Part shown: piece after piece, positions 44,333-53,456 of the stretch
Position numbering within the stretch: the first letter of the stretch is position 1
Layout of the letters: every line of letters begins with the position of its first letter
Source: Humibacillus xanthopallidus
Lineage (GTDB): Bacteria > Actinomycetota > Actinomycetes > Actinomycetales > Dermatophilaceae
DNA: 64,000 nt
NCBI RefSeq assembly: GCF_006717145.1
Contig: NZ_VFQF01000001.1
Location: 1,674,001 to 1,738,000, forward strand
Direction of reading: 5' to 3'
Notes under the pieces: generated by a model
Told to the model about the DNA's origin: nothing
What the model saw: only the letters and a program-made list of their open reading frames with translations
The model's database searches: none
Made by a program: the position numbers and the translations under genes

Positions 44333-45862
44333 TCAGGCCTCGGTGTCGGCCTCGTCGTCGCGCAGCTGCCAGAGCCCGGCCCGGCGCTCGGCCTCGAGCT
44401 CCTCCTGGGTCGCGGCACGCGCGGCGTAGCGGTCGCGCTGCGCCTCTCGCTTCTCGTCGCGGGTCGGGCGCGACGGCTCGGACAGGCGCAGGTCGGTGCC
44501 ACGGTTGCCGAGCATCTCCGCGCCGGCCTGGAGGGTGGGCTCCCAGTCGAAGACGACGGCGTCGTCGCCCGGGCCGATGACGACGGTGTCGCCGGCGACG
44601 GCGCCCACCTTGAAGAGCTGCTCCTCGACACCGAGTCGCCCGAGGCGGTCGGCGAGGTAGCCGACGGCCTCGTCGTTGCTGAAGTCGGTCTGGGCCACCC
44701 ACCGCACCGGCCGGTCGCCGAGGATGCGGTAGAAGACGCCGTCGGGGCCGCTCTCCTTGGTGACCGTGAAGCCCTGGTCGTCGACGGAGCGCGGGCGCAG
44801 CACGACGCGCGGCGGCACGACCTGCTCGACGGCCTTGCGGGCCTCGTCGACGTGGCGGGCCATCGCGAAGGTCAGCTCGCGCAGGCCCTGGTGGGCGACT
44901 GCGGAGACGATGAAGACCTCGATGCCGCGCGCCTCGAGGTCGGGCTTGACCATCTCGGCGAGCTCGCGGGCCTCGGGAACGTCGGCCTTGTTGAGCACGA
45001 CGATGCGGGTGCGCTCCGACAGGGGCCGGCCCCCGAGGTCGGCGTCGGGCACGTAGAGCGAGAGCTCGTTCTCGATGACGTCGAGATCGGTCATCGGGTC
45101 GCGGCCCGGCTCGAGCGTCGCGCAGTCGATGACGTGCACGAGCACGGAGCACCGCTCGACGTGACGCAGGAACTCGAGCCCGAGCCCCTTGCCCTCGTGC
45201 GCACCCGGGATGAGCCCGGGCACGTCGGCCACGGTGAAGCGGCTCGAGCCGGCGGTGACGACGCCGAGGTTGGGCACGAGCGTCGTGAAGGGGTAGTCGG
45301 CGATCTTGGGCTTCGCGGCCGAGAGCACCGAGACGAGGGAGGACTTGCCGGCGCTCGGGAAGCCGATGAGCGCGACGTCGGCGAGCGACTTCAGCTCGAG
45401 CACGACCTCGACGTCCTCGCCGGGCTCGCCGAGCAGGGCGAAGCCGGGAGCCTTGCGGCGCGCGCTCGCGAGCGCCTTGTTGCCGAGGCCGCCCCGCCCA
45501 CCGGCAGCGATGACGTGCTCAGTGCCCATCCCGACGAGGTCGATGATGATGCGGCCGTCACGGTCCTTGACGACGGTGCCCTCGGGCACGTTGAGCACGA
45601 GGTCGTCACCGTCGGCGCCGTTGCGCTCGTCACCGGCTCCGGGGGCGCCGTTGCCTGCCTTGCGGTGCGGGTGGCGGTGGTAGTCGAGCAGCGTCGTCGA
45701 GGAGGGGTCGACGCGCAGGATGACCGAGCCGCCCCGTCCTCCGTTGCCGCCGTCGGGTCCACCGAGCGGCTTGAACTTCTCGCGCTTGACGGAGGCCACA
45801 CCGTGCCCGCCCGCTCCGGCGCTGAGGTGCAGCACCACGCGGTCGACGAAGGTCACTGCCAT
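44333..45862 (-). CDS. obgE: Obg GTPase
   Basis: Ribosome-assembly and stress GTPase of 509 residues. The glycine-rich Obg fold ([21 protein letters not shown]) is at the N-terminus; the G domain has GFPSAGKSS (G1), [16 protein letters not shown] (G3) and NKAD (G4). A C-terminal OCT domain ([26 protein letters not shown]) is present as in Gram-positives. It follows rpmA after a hairpin and an inverted pair of the CGGCATAC octamer. The usual neighbours proB and proA are about 8 kb away, beyond the transporter and CHAT genes. Confidence 0.97.
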   Translation of the reverse strand: MAVTFVDRVVLHLSAGAGGHGVASVKREKFKPLGGPDGGNGGRGGSVILRVDPSSTTLLDYHRHPHRKAGNGAPGAGDERNGADGDDLVLNVPEGTVVKDRDGRIIIDLVGMGTEHVIAAGGRGGLGNKALASARRKAPGFALLGEPGEDVEVVLELKSLADVALIGFPSAGKSSLVSVLSAAKPKIADYPFTTLVPNLGVVTAGSSRFTVADVPGLIPGAHEGKGLGLEFLRHVERCSVLVHVIDCATLEPGRDPMTDLDVIENELSLYVPDADLGGRPLSERTRIVVLNKADVPEARELAEMVKPDLEARGIEVFIVSAVAHQGLRELTFAMARHVDEARKAVEQVVPPRVVLRPRSVDDQGFTVTKESGPDGVFYRILGDRPVRWVAQTDFSNDEAVGYLADRLGRLGVEEQLFKVGAVAGDTVVIGPGDDAVVFDWEPTLQAGAEMLGNRGTDLRLSEPSRPTRDEKREAQRDRYAARAATQEELEAERRAGLWQLRDDEADTEA

Positions 45863-45895
45863 GGGAGGTCACTCTTCCAGATCAAAGTGGGCGGA

Positions 45896-45920
45896 CGGCA
45901 TACGCCGGGTGGGTATGCCG
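45896..45920. promoter_or_regulatory. Inverted pair of the CGGCATAC octamer upstream of obgE
   Basis: CGGCATAC and GTATGCCG face each other across nine bases, ending 33 bp upstream of the obgE start. As an inverted repeat it could bind a dimeric protein. It is the only place in the window where two copies of the recurrent octamer form a close palindrome. Confidence 0.5.
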
Positions 45921-45936
45921 TGTCGCCCGGGAAAGG

Positions 45937-45969
45937 CGGAAGGGCGGGCCACACGGGCCCGCCCTTCCG
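45937..45969 (-). terminator. Hairpin after rpmA
   Basis: A 14-bp stem (CGGAAGGGCGGGCC and complement) with a 5-nt loop lies 26 bp after the rpmA stop, suggesting ribosomal-protein transcription partly ends before obgE. Confidence 0.75.
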
Positions 45970-45995
45970 GAACATCAGGTGGTGATCAGGGTCGA

Positions 45996-46265
45996 TCACT
46001 CGGCAGCAGCGGTCTCCGGGACCTCGATGTTGACCGTCTTGCGGCCACGCTTCGAGCCGAACTTGACCGCGCCGGCCACGAGGGCGAAGAGCGTGTCGTC
46101 GCCACCGCGACCGACGCCCTCACCGGGGTGGAAGTGCGTGCCGCGCTGGCGGACGAGGATCTCGCCGGCCTTGACCTGCTGGCCACCGAAACGCTTGACG
46201 CCGAGGAACTGTGCGTTCGAGTCGCGACCGTTGCGGGTCGAGGACGCACCCTTCTTGTGTGCCAT
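45996..46265 (-). CDS. rpmA: 50S ribosomal protein bL27
   Basis: 89 residues with the conserved start [28 protein letters not shown] and the strand [32 protein letters not shown]. The N-terminal tail that reaches the peptidyl-transferase centre begins directly with AHKKG, so no cleavable extension of the Firmicutes type is present. Co-transcribed with rplU, about 40 bp upstream. Confidence 0.99.
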   Translation of the reverse strand: MAHKKGASSTRNGRDSNAQFLGVKRFGGQQVKAGEILVRQRGTHFHPGEGVGRGGDDTLFALVAGAVKFGSKRGRKTVNIEVPETAAAE

Positions 46266-46304
46266 GTCAGTCCTTCTCTCGTGAGTCTCTGGGTTCCGGG
46301 TGGA

Positions 46305-46613
46305 TCACGCGTTGATCGCGGTGATCTTGACCTGGGTCAGCGGCTGACGGTGGCCCTGACGCTTGCGGTAGCCGGTCTTGTTCTTGTACTTCATGATGAC
46401 GATCTTGGGGCCCTTAGCGGCCTTGACGACCTCGGCCTTGACCGACACCTTGGACAGCTTGTCGGCATCGGACGTGACGGTGGTGCCGTCAACGAGGAGC
46501 AGCGGCGTGAGCTCAATGGCATCGCCGGGCTGGCCCGTCACCTTGTCGACGAGCAGGACATCGCCCACCGACACCTTCTCCTGGCGACCGCCAGCGCGAA
46601 CAATCGCGTACAC
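46305..46613 (-). CDS. rplU: 50S ribosomal protein bL21
   Basis: 102 residues: [21 protein letters not shown] at the start and [25 protein letters not shown] at the end are diagnostic. The GTG at 46613 is preferred because it gives the family N-terminus; a GTG four codons earlier is possible. Purine-rich GAGAGAGTGAG upstream can serve as ribosome binding site. It is first in the rplU-rpmA unit, behind a recognisable promoter. Confidence 0.98.
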   Translation of the reverse strand: MYAIVRAGGRQEKVSVGDVLLVDKVTGQPGDAIELTPLLLVDGTTVTSDADKLSKVSVKAEVVKAAKGPKIVIMKYKNKTGYRKRQGHRQPLTQVKITAINA

Positions 46614-46700
46614 AGTGAAACTCACTCTCTCATCAGGATGTGGCTCGCCGCTTTCGGCACCGGCCCGTCAACACGGGCCCGGTGGGCGCACCGAGGGTCT

Positions 46701-46730
46701 AGATTACCGGCTCGACCGGCCATCGACCAA
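46701..46730 (-). promoter_or_regulatory. Promoter of rplU-rpmA
   Basis: On the minus strand TTGGTC (46730-46725) and TAATCT (46706-46701) are separated by 18 bp, a good sigma-70-type promoter. The transcript leader of roughly 80 nt contains a GC-rich hairpin (about 46663-46685) before the rplU start, a possible site for feedback control. Confidence 0.7.
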
Positions 46731-46800
46731 ACCGGCCGAGGACGCGGGACGTGCCGTGTGACGCGGGATGACGTGCAGGGACGCACCCGCGGGACCGGGG

Positions 46801-49800
46801 TCAGGCGTCGCCGCCGTCGCCACCGGCCGCGCTGCCCCGCGGCGGCCCAGCGGGCGCCACCACCCGGCCGCGACGTCGACGGCCCCGGGGAGCGGGCTCC
46901 ACGACGACCTCGACCTCGACCGGCGCCTCGGAGACGACCTCAGCGGTCACCTCGGGCTCCGTGTGCTCGTGGTGCTCGGGCTCGGGCTCGGGCTCAGCGT
47001 GCTCGTGGTGCTCGGTCTCGGGCTGCGACGTGGTCGCCTCGGTGACGTCCGACTCGAGCTCGACGGCGGGAGCGTCGTCCTGCGAGGGGACGGCGGGAGC
47101 GTCGTCACCGGCCCAGGGGCCGTTGTCCTCGGGGAACGAGTGCGGGTGCCCGTCGTCGGGGACAGCCGCCGTCTTGAGCGCGGCGGCGTGGGCGGCTGCG
47201 GCGATCTGGGCCGCGGTCGGCCCGGTGTGGCGCGGCGGCTCGGCGGAGGCAGAGCCCTCCGCGCGGCCGTTGCCACCGTTCCCACCGTTGCCGCGACCGT
47301 TGCCGGAGGCGTGCGAGGCGTCGCCGCCTGAGCCCTGGGCCGGGGCGCTGCTGCCGCGACCGCCACGGCGGCGGCCGGAGCTGCTCGGCTCGGCGTGGAC
47401 CTCGGGCTGGTTGACGCCACGGTCGACGGGGTCGGTGTGGATGATGAAGCCGCGCCCGTTGCAGTGCTGGCACGTCTCGGAGAAGACCTCGATGAGGCCC
47501 GAGCCGACCCGCTTGCGGGTCATCTGGACGAGACCGAGCGAGGTCACCTCGGCGACCTGGTGCTTGGTGCGGTCGCGGCCGAGGCACTCGAGGAGGCGAC
47601 GGACGACGAGGTCACGGTTGCTCTCGAGGACCATGTCGATGAAGTCGATGACGATGATCCCGCCGATGTCGCGCAGCCGGAGCTGGCGCACGATCTCCTC
47701 GGCCGCCTCGATGTTGTTCTTGGTGACGGTCTCCTCGAGGTTGCCGCCCGAGCCGACGAACTTGCCGGTGTTGACGTCGACGACGGTCATCGCCTCGGTG
47801 CGGTCGATGACGAGGGAGCCGCCGCTCGGCAGCCAGACCTTGCGGTCCATCGCCTTGGCGAGCTGCTCGTCGACCCGGTGGTGGGTGAAGAGATCCTCCT
47901 CGGAGGTCCACTTAGTCAGCCGGTCGGCGAGGTCGGGCGCGACGGAGGTGATGTAGGGGTGGATCTCGTCCCAGGCCTGGTCGCCCTGGACGACGAGCTG
48001 CTTGAAGTCCTCGTTGAAGACGTCGCGGATGACCCTGACGGTGAGGTCGGGCTCGCCGTGCAGCAGCATCGGCGCCGTCCCGGTCACGGCCGAGCCGGTG
48101 CTGCCGTTCTTCTTGCGGCCCTTGCTCTTGCCGGCACGCGGCGTGGCGGACATCTCGGCCTGCGCCTGGATCTGCTCCCACGTGCTCGTCAGGCGCTCGA
48201 CGTCGGCGCGCAGCTCCTCCTCGCTCGCCCCCTCGGCGGCGGTGCGCACGATGACCCCGGCGCTGTCGGGCACGACGTCGCGCAGGATCTTCTTGAGACG
48301 GGCGCGCTCGGTGTCGGGCAGCTTGCGGCTGATGCCGGTCATCGAGGCGTTCGGCACGTAGACGAGGTAGCGACCGGGCAGGGAGATCTGCGAGGTGAGG
48401 CGGGCACCCTTGTGGCCGATCGGGTCCTTGGTGACCTGCACGAGCACGGTCTGGCCCGAGCTGAGGGCGTTCTCGATGCGCTTGGGCTGGCCCACCTCGA
48501 GGCCTGCGGCGTCCCAGTTGACCTCTCCTGCGTAGAGTACGGCGTTGCGACCCTTGCCGATGTCGACGAACGCCGCCTCCATCGAGGGCAGGACGTTCTG
48601 GACCCGGCCGAGGTAGATGTTGCCGGCCATCGACACGTTGGTCGCCTGGTCGATGTAGTGCTCGACGAGCACGCCGTCCTCGAGCACGCCCATCTGCGTG
48701 CGGCCCTGACGGTTGCGCACGACCATGACCCGGTCGACGGCCTCGCGGCGGGCGAGGAACTCGGCCTCGGTGATGACGGTGCGGCGGCGGCCGGCCTCGC
48801 GACCCTCGCGGCGGCGCTGCTTCTTCGCCTCGAGGCGGGTCGACCCCTTGACCCCGGTCGGCTCGTCGCTCAACGTGCGGGGCTGACGCACCCGCGTCGA
48901 CACGGTGGGGGTGTCGTCGCCGGCGTCGGCCGACGAGCCCGCGCGACGGCGACGACGGCGGCGGCGGCTGGTGGCGCTCTCGTCGTCCCCGCCCTCGGGG
49001 CGCTCGCCCTCCTGGGCGTCCTCGGCACGCTGGCCGTCCTGGTCGTCGCGACCTGAGTCGGAGTCGTCGGACGCGTCGGCAGCGGACTCGACCGACGTGT
49101 CGTCGCCGTTCTCGTCGTCGGTGTCGGACGGCCCGCGCCCGCGGCGTCCCTTGCCGCCGCGACGGCGGCGCGAGCGACGCGGGGTCGACTCCTCGTCGTC
49201 GGCGAGCGGCGCGATGGTCTCGGGCTCGAGCTCCTCGACGTCCTCGATGGGCTCGATGGGCTCGATGGGCTCGCGGTCGGCGACCTCGGCCTCGAGGTCC
49301 GGCGTTGCCCGCGGGGCCGCGCCGGCGGGGGCCACCGGGCCGGCGTCACGCACTGCCGAGCGGCGACGGCGGGTGGGGGTGGGCTCAGGAGCCTGGAAGA
49401 GCAGGCTGAGGCTCGGCACGACGGGCGCGGCGGAGGCGCGATCAGCGGCCCGGCCAGCCTCGTCCTCGTCCTCGTCCTCGGCAGCGAGGTCGGCGGACGT
49501 CGCGGAGCCAACCTCGTCGGCGTCGACGACGGCCTCGGTGTCGATCAGCGCGTCCAGCGTCACGGTCTGGGAGATCTCGCTGGCATCGGCCGTCTCAGCC
49601 GTCTCGTCGGAGCTGACGGCCTGCTGGGCGAGCAGCTCCTCGAGGGCAGCTGCGGCGCGGTCGGCCGGCTCGTCCGACTGGGACGACGCTGCCGGCGAGG
49701 CCTCGGGGGTGGTCTTCGCGCGGGAGGCGCGCTTGCGCGGGGCCCGCTTGGCGACCTTCTTGGCGGCCGGCGCGGCGGTGACGTCAGCTTCGTCGCCGGC

Positions 49801-50061
49801 TCCTTGGCCTGCATGGTCGGTCTGGTCTCCCGCCAGGGCCTGCGCTGCGGGAGCGTCGGCGGTGGCCTCGCCTGAGGGCAGGTCGGCGGCCGCGGGGGCG
49901 GCGGCGGCCTTCTTGGTCGTGCGCTTCACCGCCGCACGCTTGCGCGGGGCCCGGGCCTTCGCCGCGGGCGCCTGGCCCTCGGCGGGCTCGCCGCTCGACG
50001 CCGCGAACAGCGTCGAGTCGTCAGCGTCGGTCGAGGTGGGTGTCGTGTCGTTGGGTGCCAT
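46801..50061 (-). CDS. rne: Ribonuclease E/G family endoribonuclease
   Basis: Actinobacterial RNase E/G of 1086 residues. The N-terminal 350 residues are Ala/Glu/Lys-rich low-complexity sequence with basic patches (ARAPRKRAAVKRTTKK). Next is the S1 domain (MAGNIYLGRVQNVLPSMEAAFVDIG), the 5'-sensor/RNase H region and the DNase I-like catalytic core (VDVNTGKFVGSGGNLEETV, GGIIVIDFIDM). The Zn-link is in ETCQHCNGRGF. The C-terminal tail of about 200 residues is Gly/Glu/His-rich. The ATG at 50061 follows GGGAGG and is chosen over an upstream ATG. Such long disordered arms on both sides of the core are usual in Actinobacteria and bind partners or RNA. Confidence 0.96.
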   Translation of the reverse strand: MAPNDTTPTSTDADDSTLFAASSGEPAEGQAPAAKARAPRKRAAVKRTTKKAAAAPAAADLPSGEATADAPAAQALAGDQTDHAGQGAGDEADVTAAPAAKKVAKRAPRKRASRAKTTPEASPAASSQSDEPADRAAAALEELLAQQAVSSDETAETADASEISQTVTLDALIDTEAVVDADEVGSATSADLAAEDEDEDEAGRAADRASAAPVVPSLSLLFQAPEPTPTRRRRSAVRDAGPVAPAGAAPRATPDLEAEVADREPIEPIEPIEDVEELEPETIAPLADDEESTPRRSRRRRGGKGRRGRGPSDTDDENGDDTSVESAADASDDSDSGRDDQDGQRAEDAQEGERPEGGDDESATSRRRRRRRRAGSSADAGDDTPTVSTRVRQPRTLSDEPTGVKGSTRLEAKKQRRREGREAGRRRTVITEAEFLARREAVDRVMVVRNRQGRTQMGVLEDGVLVEHYIDQATNVSMAGNIYLGRVQNVLPSMEAAFVDIGKGRNAVLYAGEVNWDAAGLEVGQPKRIENALSSGQTVLVQVTKDPIGHKGARLTSQISLPGRYLVYVPNASMTGISRKLPDTERARLKKILRDVVPDSAGVIVRTAAEGASEEELRADVERLTSTWEQIQAQAEMSATPRAGKSKGRKKNGSTGSAVTGTAPMLLHGEPDLTVRVIRDVFNEDFKQLVVQGDQAWDEIHPYITSVAPDLADRLTKWTSEEDLFTHHRVDEQLAKAMDRKVWLPSGGSLVIDRTEAMTVVDVNTGKFVGSGGNLEETVTKNNIEAAEEIVRQLRLRDIGGIIVIDFIDMVLESNRDLVVRRLLECLGRDRTKHQVAEVTSLGLVQMTRKRVGSGLIEVFSETCQHCNGRGFIIHTDPVDRGVNQPEVHAEPSSSGRRRGGRGSSAPAQGSGGDASHASGNGRGNGGNGGNGRAEGSASAEPPRHTGPTAAQIAAAAHAAALKTAAVPDDGHPHSFPEDNGPWAGDDAPAVPSQDDAPAVELESDVTEATTSQPETEHHEHAEPEPEPEHHEHTEPEVTAEVVSEAPVEVEVVVEPAPRGRRRRGRVVAPAGPPRGSAAGGDGGDA

Positions 50062-50273
50062 CAGGCAGCCTCCCGTCAGGTGCGGTGTGACCACACGCTC
50101 GGCCGGAGCCGCCGACACCGCACGAGTGCGGTTCGCAGTCGTCCACCGCGTCTGCGGCGGACGGAAGTCGTTTCGCTACACCCGAAAACGGTTCGCGCTG
50201 GGCGCGGCCCCGTGATCGAATGCCGTCGACCTTCTCGTCGGCAACCCTTGCCGGAGTCTGACCCTGGATTGGG

Positions 50274-51059
50274 TCAGGACAACGGGTCGGTCACCCTCGC
50301 GGTTGCGGTGTCGAGCGGTCCCTGCGCCAGTCGCGTCACCAGGGGGGGACGCGGCGGCTGCAGCTCGGCGATCTCACGCAGCGCGGTCAGAATGTCGTCG
50401 GGGCGTACGGCAGGTGTGGTGTGTCGTACGACCATTCGCAGTATCGCACAGTCCGCCGCGATGAGGTGAGCCGGTCCGAGCTGTGCAGCCGTGTCGAGCC
50501 GGGCCTCGTCGGGTGACTGGACCACTGCCCCGAGCACGGCGCCCCGCACGTCGAAGGTGCGCGGGCCCGTCTTCGTCATGCGCGTCACCTCGGCCGTGTC
50601 GCGGGCGAGCAGCAGGTCGACCGCGCCCTGCAGGGTCCGCACGTCCAGACCGCCGAACTCGAGGAGCCAGTCGCTCGCCTCGAGCCGGTCGGCGAGCGCC
50701 CCGGGAGCTGCCTCGACGACCGTGAGGATGTCGATGCCGGGCGGGAGCGCCTCGTCGAGCGCCACCCGGACCGACTCGGTGTCGACCCGGTGGGTCACCG
50801 AGATCTCGACGTACTCCGCCTCGCTCGCCGTCCCTGTCGAGGCGGCGTTGGCGTAGCTGATCTTCGGGTGCGGGTGGAATCCCGCCGAGAAGGCCATAGG
50901 CACGTCGGCGCGGCGCAGGGCCCGCTCGAGCGCGCGCTGGAAGTCGCGGCTCGAGGTGAACCGCAACCGGCCGCGCTTCGTGTAGCGGATCCGCAGCTTC
51001 TGCACGGCCGGGTCGGGCGCCGGCCCCTCGGGGACGCGCTGACGTGCCTGTCGTGCCAT
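50274..51059 (-). CDS. DUF2344 / TIGR03936-family protein
   Basis: 261 residues with LRIRYTKRGRLRFTSSRDFQRALERALRRADVPMAFSAGFHPHPKISYA, the hallmark of the radical-SAM-linked DUF2344 family. The rest includes VEISVTHRVDTESVRVALDEALPPGI. In most Actinobacteria it lies directly after a B12-binding radical SAM gene and before rne; here rne follows as expected but the radical SAM gene is absent from this side. The ATG at 51059 is chosen. Function unknown; a tRNA or RNA modification role has been suggested from context only. Confidence 0.9.
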   Translation of the reverse strand: MARQARQRVPEGPAPDPAVQKLRIRYTKRGRLRFTSSRDFQRALERALRRADVPMAFSAGFHPHPKISYANAASTGTASEAEYVEISVTHRVDTESVRVALDEALPPGIDILTVVEAAPGALADRLEASDWLLEFGGLDVRTLQGAVDLLLARDTAEVTRMTKTGPRTFDVRGAVLGAVVQSPDEARLDTAAQLGPAHLIAADCAILRMVVRHTTPAVRPDDILTALREIAELQPPRPPLVTRLAQGPLDTATARVTDPLS

Positions 51060-51155
51060 GGCGTGAAGGCTACCTGCCGCACGGCCACACACTGCGCGAC
51101 CCGCGACGCACCCCGGCGCCACCCCGAGCCCACGCCGACGTCACCGCGGCGCGGG

Positions 51156-51962
51156 TCAGCCCTTCGGGCCCGTCTTCTTGGCGGCGTCCTCGGCGGCCTT
51201 CTTCGCGCGCTCCTCCTTGCGCTTGCGGATGCGCTCGGCGGCCTCCTCGCGGTCGAGGCGGGTCGCCTCGGTGAGGGTGGGCGCGGTGCCGCCGAGGCTC
51301 GCGGGCAGGAACTTGAGGTCGGGGCCGGTCAGCGGCTCGTAGGCGGCGCGGGCGACGTCGAGCATCTCAGCCATGACCGCCTTGTAGCGGGCGGTCACCT
51401 CGTTGACGTCGGCGTCGGGCGCGACCGGGATCGGCTCCCCCACCGTCATGATGATCGGCACGTTGGTGCGCCCGAGCCGGCGCGGCATCCCCTTGGTCCA
51501 GACCCGCTGCGAGCCCCAGATGACGAGGGGAAGGATCGGCACACCGGCCTCGGCGGCCATCCGGGCCGCGCCGTTCTTGAAGTCCTTGAGCTCGAAGGAG
51601 CGCGAGATCGTCGCCTCGGGGAACACCCCGACGATCTCGCCGTCGCGCAGCGCACCCACCGCCGCGGCATACGACCCCGCGCCGGCGGCGCGGTCGACGG
51701 GGATGTGCTTCATCCCCCTCATGAGCGGGCCGCTCACGGGGTGGTGGAAGACGGTGTCCTTGGCCATGAAGCGCACGAGGCGACCGGACTTCTGGGCGGC
51801 TAGACCGGCATACGCAAAGTCGAAGTAGCCCGTGTGGTTGATGACCATCACGGCTCCCCCGTGCGTGGGCACGTTCTCATCGCCGAGGATCGTGAACTTC
51901 AGCCCCTGCGCCGCGAAGAGGACACGCGCGAAACCGATGACGGGGGTGTAGACGGGCTCCAT
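51156..51962 (-). CDS. 1-acylglycerol-3-phosphate acyltransferase (PlsC-like)
   Basis: 268-residue acyltransferase with the HX4D motif in VMVINHTGYFDFAYAG, the substrate motif FPEATISRSFELKDFKNGAARMA and the VPILPLVIWGSQRVW strand. The canonical FPEGTRS is FPEATIS here. It puts the second acyl chain on lysophosphatidate or a related acceptor. A Lys/Glu-rich tail of about 30 residues (ERIRKRKEERAKKAAEDAAK) is predicted helical. The ATG at 51962 starts the conserved N-terminus; it is divergent from the next gene by about 70 bp. Confidence 0.92.
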   Translation of the reverse strand: MEPVYTPVIGFARVLFAAQGLKFTILGDENVPTHGGAVMVINHTGYFDFAYAGLAAQKSGRLVRFMAKDTVFHHPVSGPLMRGMKHIPVDRAAGAGSYAAAVGALRDGEIVGVFPEATISRSFELKDFKNGAARMAAEAGVPILPLVIWGSQRVWTKGMPRRLGRTNVPIIMTVGEPIPVAPDADVNEVTARYKAVMAEMLDVARAAYEPLTGPDLKFLPASLGGTAPTLTEATRLDREEAAERIRKRKEERAKKAAEDAAKKTGPKG

Positions 51963-52034
51963 GGGGACACTCTGCCCTGCGCCGCTACGCTTCGGCACGC
52001 CGATGCGCCGATCGGGGGCGCCGACGGACAGGGG

Positions 52035-53456
52035 ATGACCATGGGCACGACCGTCGCAGTGACTCACGCCACGCTCGCGGCGGCCCTGCCGGGCAGCTGG
52101 TATGCCGCCTCGCCGGCTCTCGTCGACCGTGACACGTTCGTCGGGGCCGCGGTCCTCGGGCTGGTGCCGCTCGCGCTCGCCGGGCTCGTCGTCCTCGTCA
52201 AGTGGTGGCGCGGTCGGGACGAGATGTTCGACGCCGTCACGCCGGGCCTGCTGCCGGAGGACCCGGGCAGCGCCCCGCGGCACCGGGTGCGTGGCGGCGA
52301 GTGGTCCGGGGTCGTCGCGCCGGCCTTCGCACCGCCGCGCGACGTGCGCCCCGGCGTCGTCGGCACGGTGGTCGACGGCGTGGCCGACCCCCACGACGTG
52401 AGCGCGACGCTGCTCGACCTGGCGGTCCGTGGCTGGTTCCGCATCGTCGACCTGCGCGAGGCCGGCGACGACGGGGTGGCCCGGGACTGGGAGCTGCGCC
52501 GCGCCGACCCCGCCCCGACCGAGGACGTCACGGCGTTCGAGAGGCTCCTGCTCGACCGGATCTTCGAGGGGCGCGAGCAGGTGCGGCTCTCGGCGCTCAG
52601 GGGCGGCTTCGGCCTGACGATGCGCGAGGCCCAGATCGGCCTCTACCGCGAGGTCGTCGACCGCGGCTGGTACGCCCGTCACCCGAGGGCCCGCAACGGC
52701 CGGACCCGCCTGGCCGGGCTCGTCGTGCTCGTGCCGCTGACGCTCGTCGCAGCGGTTCTCGTCGTGGCGGGGCTCGCCGACGCGCACGACTGGTCGCTGA
52801 CACCGGTGCTGGTGGGGCTCGTCGCCGCGCTCGTGGTCCTGGCCCGCTGGGGCGGCGCCCGCACGCCACGCACCGCCGAGGGCACGGCGCTGCGCATCCA
52901 GGCGCTCGGCTTCCGCGAGTACCTCGCGACCGCGGAGGCCGACCGGCTGCGGTTCGAGGAGAAGCGCGCACTGCTCAGCAGCTATCTGCCGTATGCCGTC
53001 GCCTTCGGTCTGACAGCGCACTTCGCCGCCCTGCTGCGCGACCTCGCGAAGGACATCCACTGGACCGACTACCTCGACGGGCTCGACTGGTACGACTTCG
53101 GCGGCTCCGGCCCGGACGGCGCCGACCTCTCGCTCGGCGACGCCCTCGGCGACATCGGCGACGCGTCGAGCTGGCTCAACGACCCGGGTGACCTCCTCGA
53201 CGGCGTCGACGGCTTCACCGACGCGGCAGACGGCCTCTTCTCCTGGGACGGCATCCCCGGGTGGGGCGACGGGTGCGACGTCCCGGGCTGCGACCTGCCT
53301 GGCTGCGACCTTCCGGGTGCGACCTGCCGGGGTGCGACTTCTGACGTCAGGGCCGGGCGGCACCGACCCCGCCGTGGGCGCCTGACGACGGAGACGGCAT
53401 ACGGCGTAAAGGCGGTCGAGGGCACCCCGAGGGTCATGGAAGGATTGGGCGCATGA
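52035..53456 (+). CDS. DUF2207-like membrane protein with CDLPG repeats
   Basis: 473 residues. One helix near residues 35-58, then a cytoplasmic region typical of the C-terminal half of DUF2207 proteins (PRDVRPGVVGTVVDGVADPHDVSATLLDLAVRGWFRI, RIQALGFREYLATAEADRLRFEE), with two helices about 225-270 between. The large extracytoplasmic N-terminal domain of full DUF2207 proteins is missing. Near the end is an Asp-rich segment, then a Cys-rich run of five-residue repeats of the CDLPG type. The ATG at 52035 or the one at 52041 may be used; the second has a better spaced AGGGGATG. The stop overlaps the valS ATG (ATGA). Confidence 0.75.
   Translation: MTMGTTVAVTHATLAAALPGSWYAASPALVDRDTFVGAAVLGLVPLALAGLVVLVKWWRGRDEMFDAVTPGLLPEDPGSAPRHRVRGGEWSGVVAPAFAPPRDVRPGVVGTVVDGVADPHDVSATLLDLAVRGWFRIVDLREAGDDGVARDWELRRADPAPTEDVTAFERLLLDRIFEGREQVRLSALRGGFGLTMREAQIGLYREVVDRGWYARHPRARNGRTRLAGLVVLVPLTLVAAVLVVAGLADAHDWSLTPVLVGLVAALVVLARWGGARTPRTAEGTALRIQALGFREYLATAEADRLRFEEKRALLSSYLPYAVAFGLTAHFAALLRDLAKDIHWTDYLDGLDWYDFGGSGPDGADLSLGDALGDIGDASSWLNDPGDLLDGVDGFTDAADGLFSWDGIPGWGDGCDVPGCDLPGCDLPGATCRGATSDVRAGRHRPRRGRLTTETAYGVKAVEGTPRVMEGLGA

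Noticed and set aside
43120-44631. Longer kinase start inside obgE
   Set aside because: The extra N-terminal residues overlap the obgE 3' end and are Arg/Ser/Pro-rich; the ATG at 44244 begins a plausible protein.
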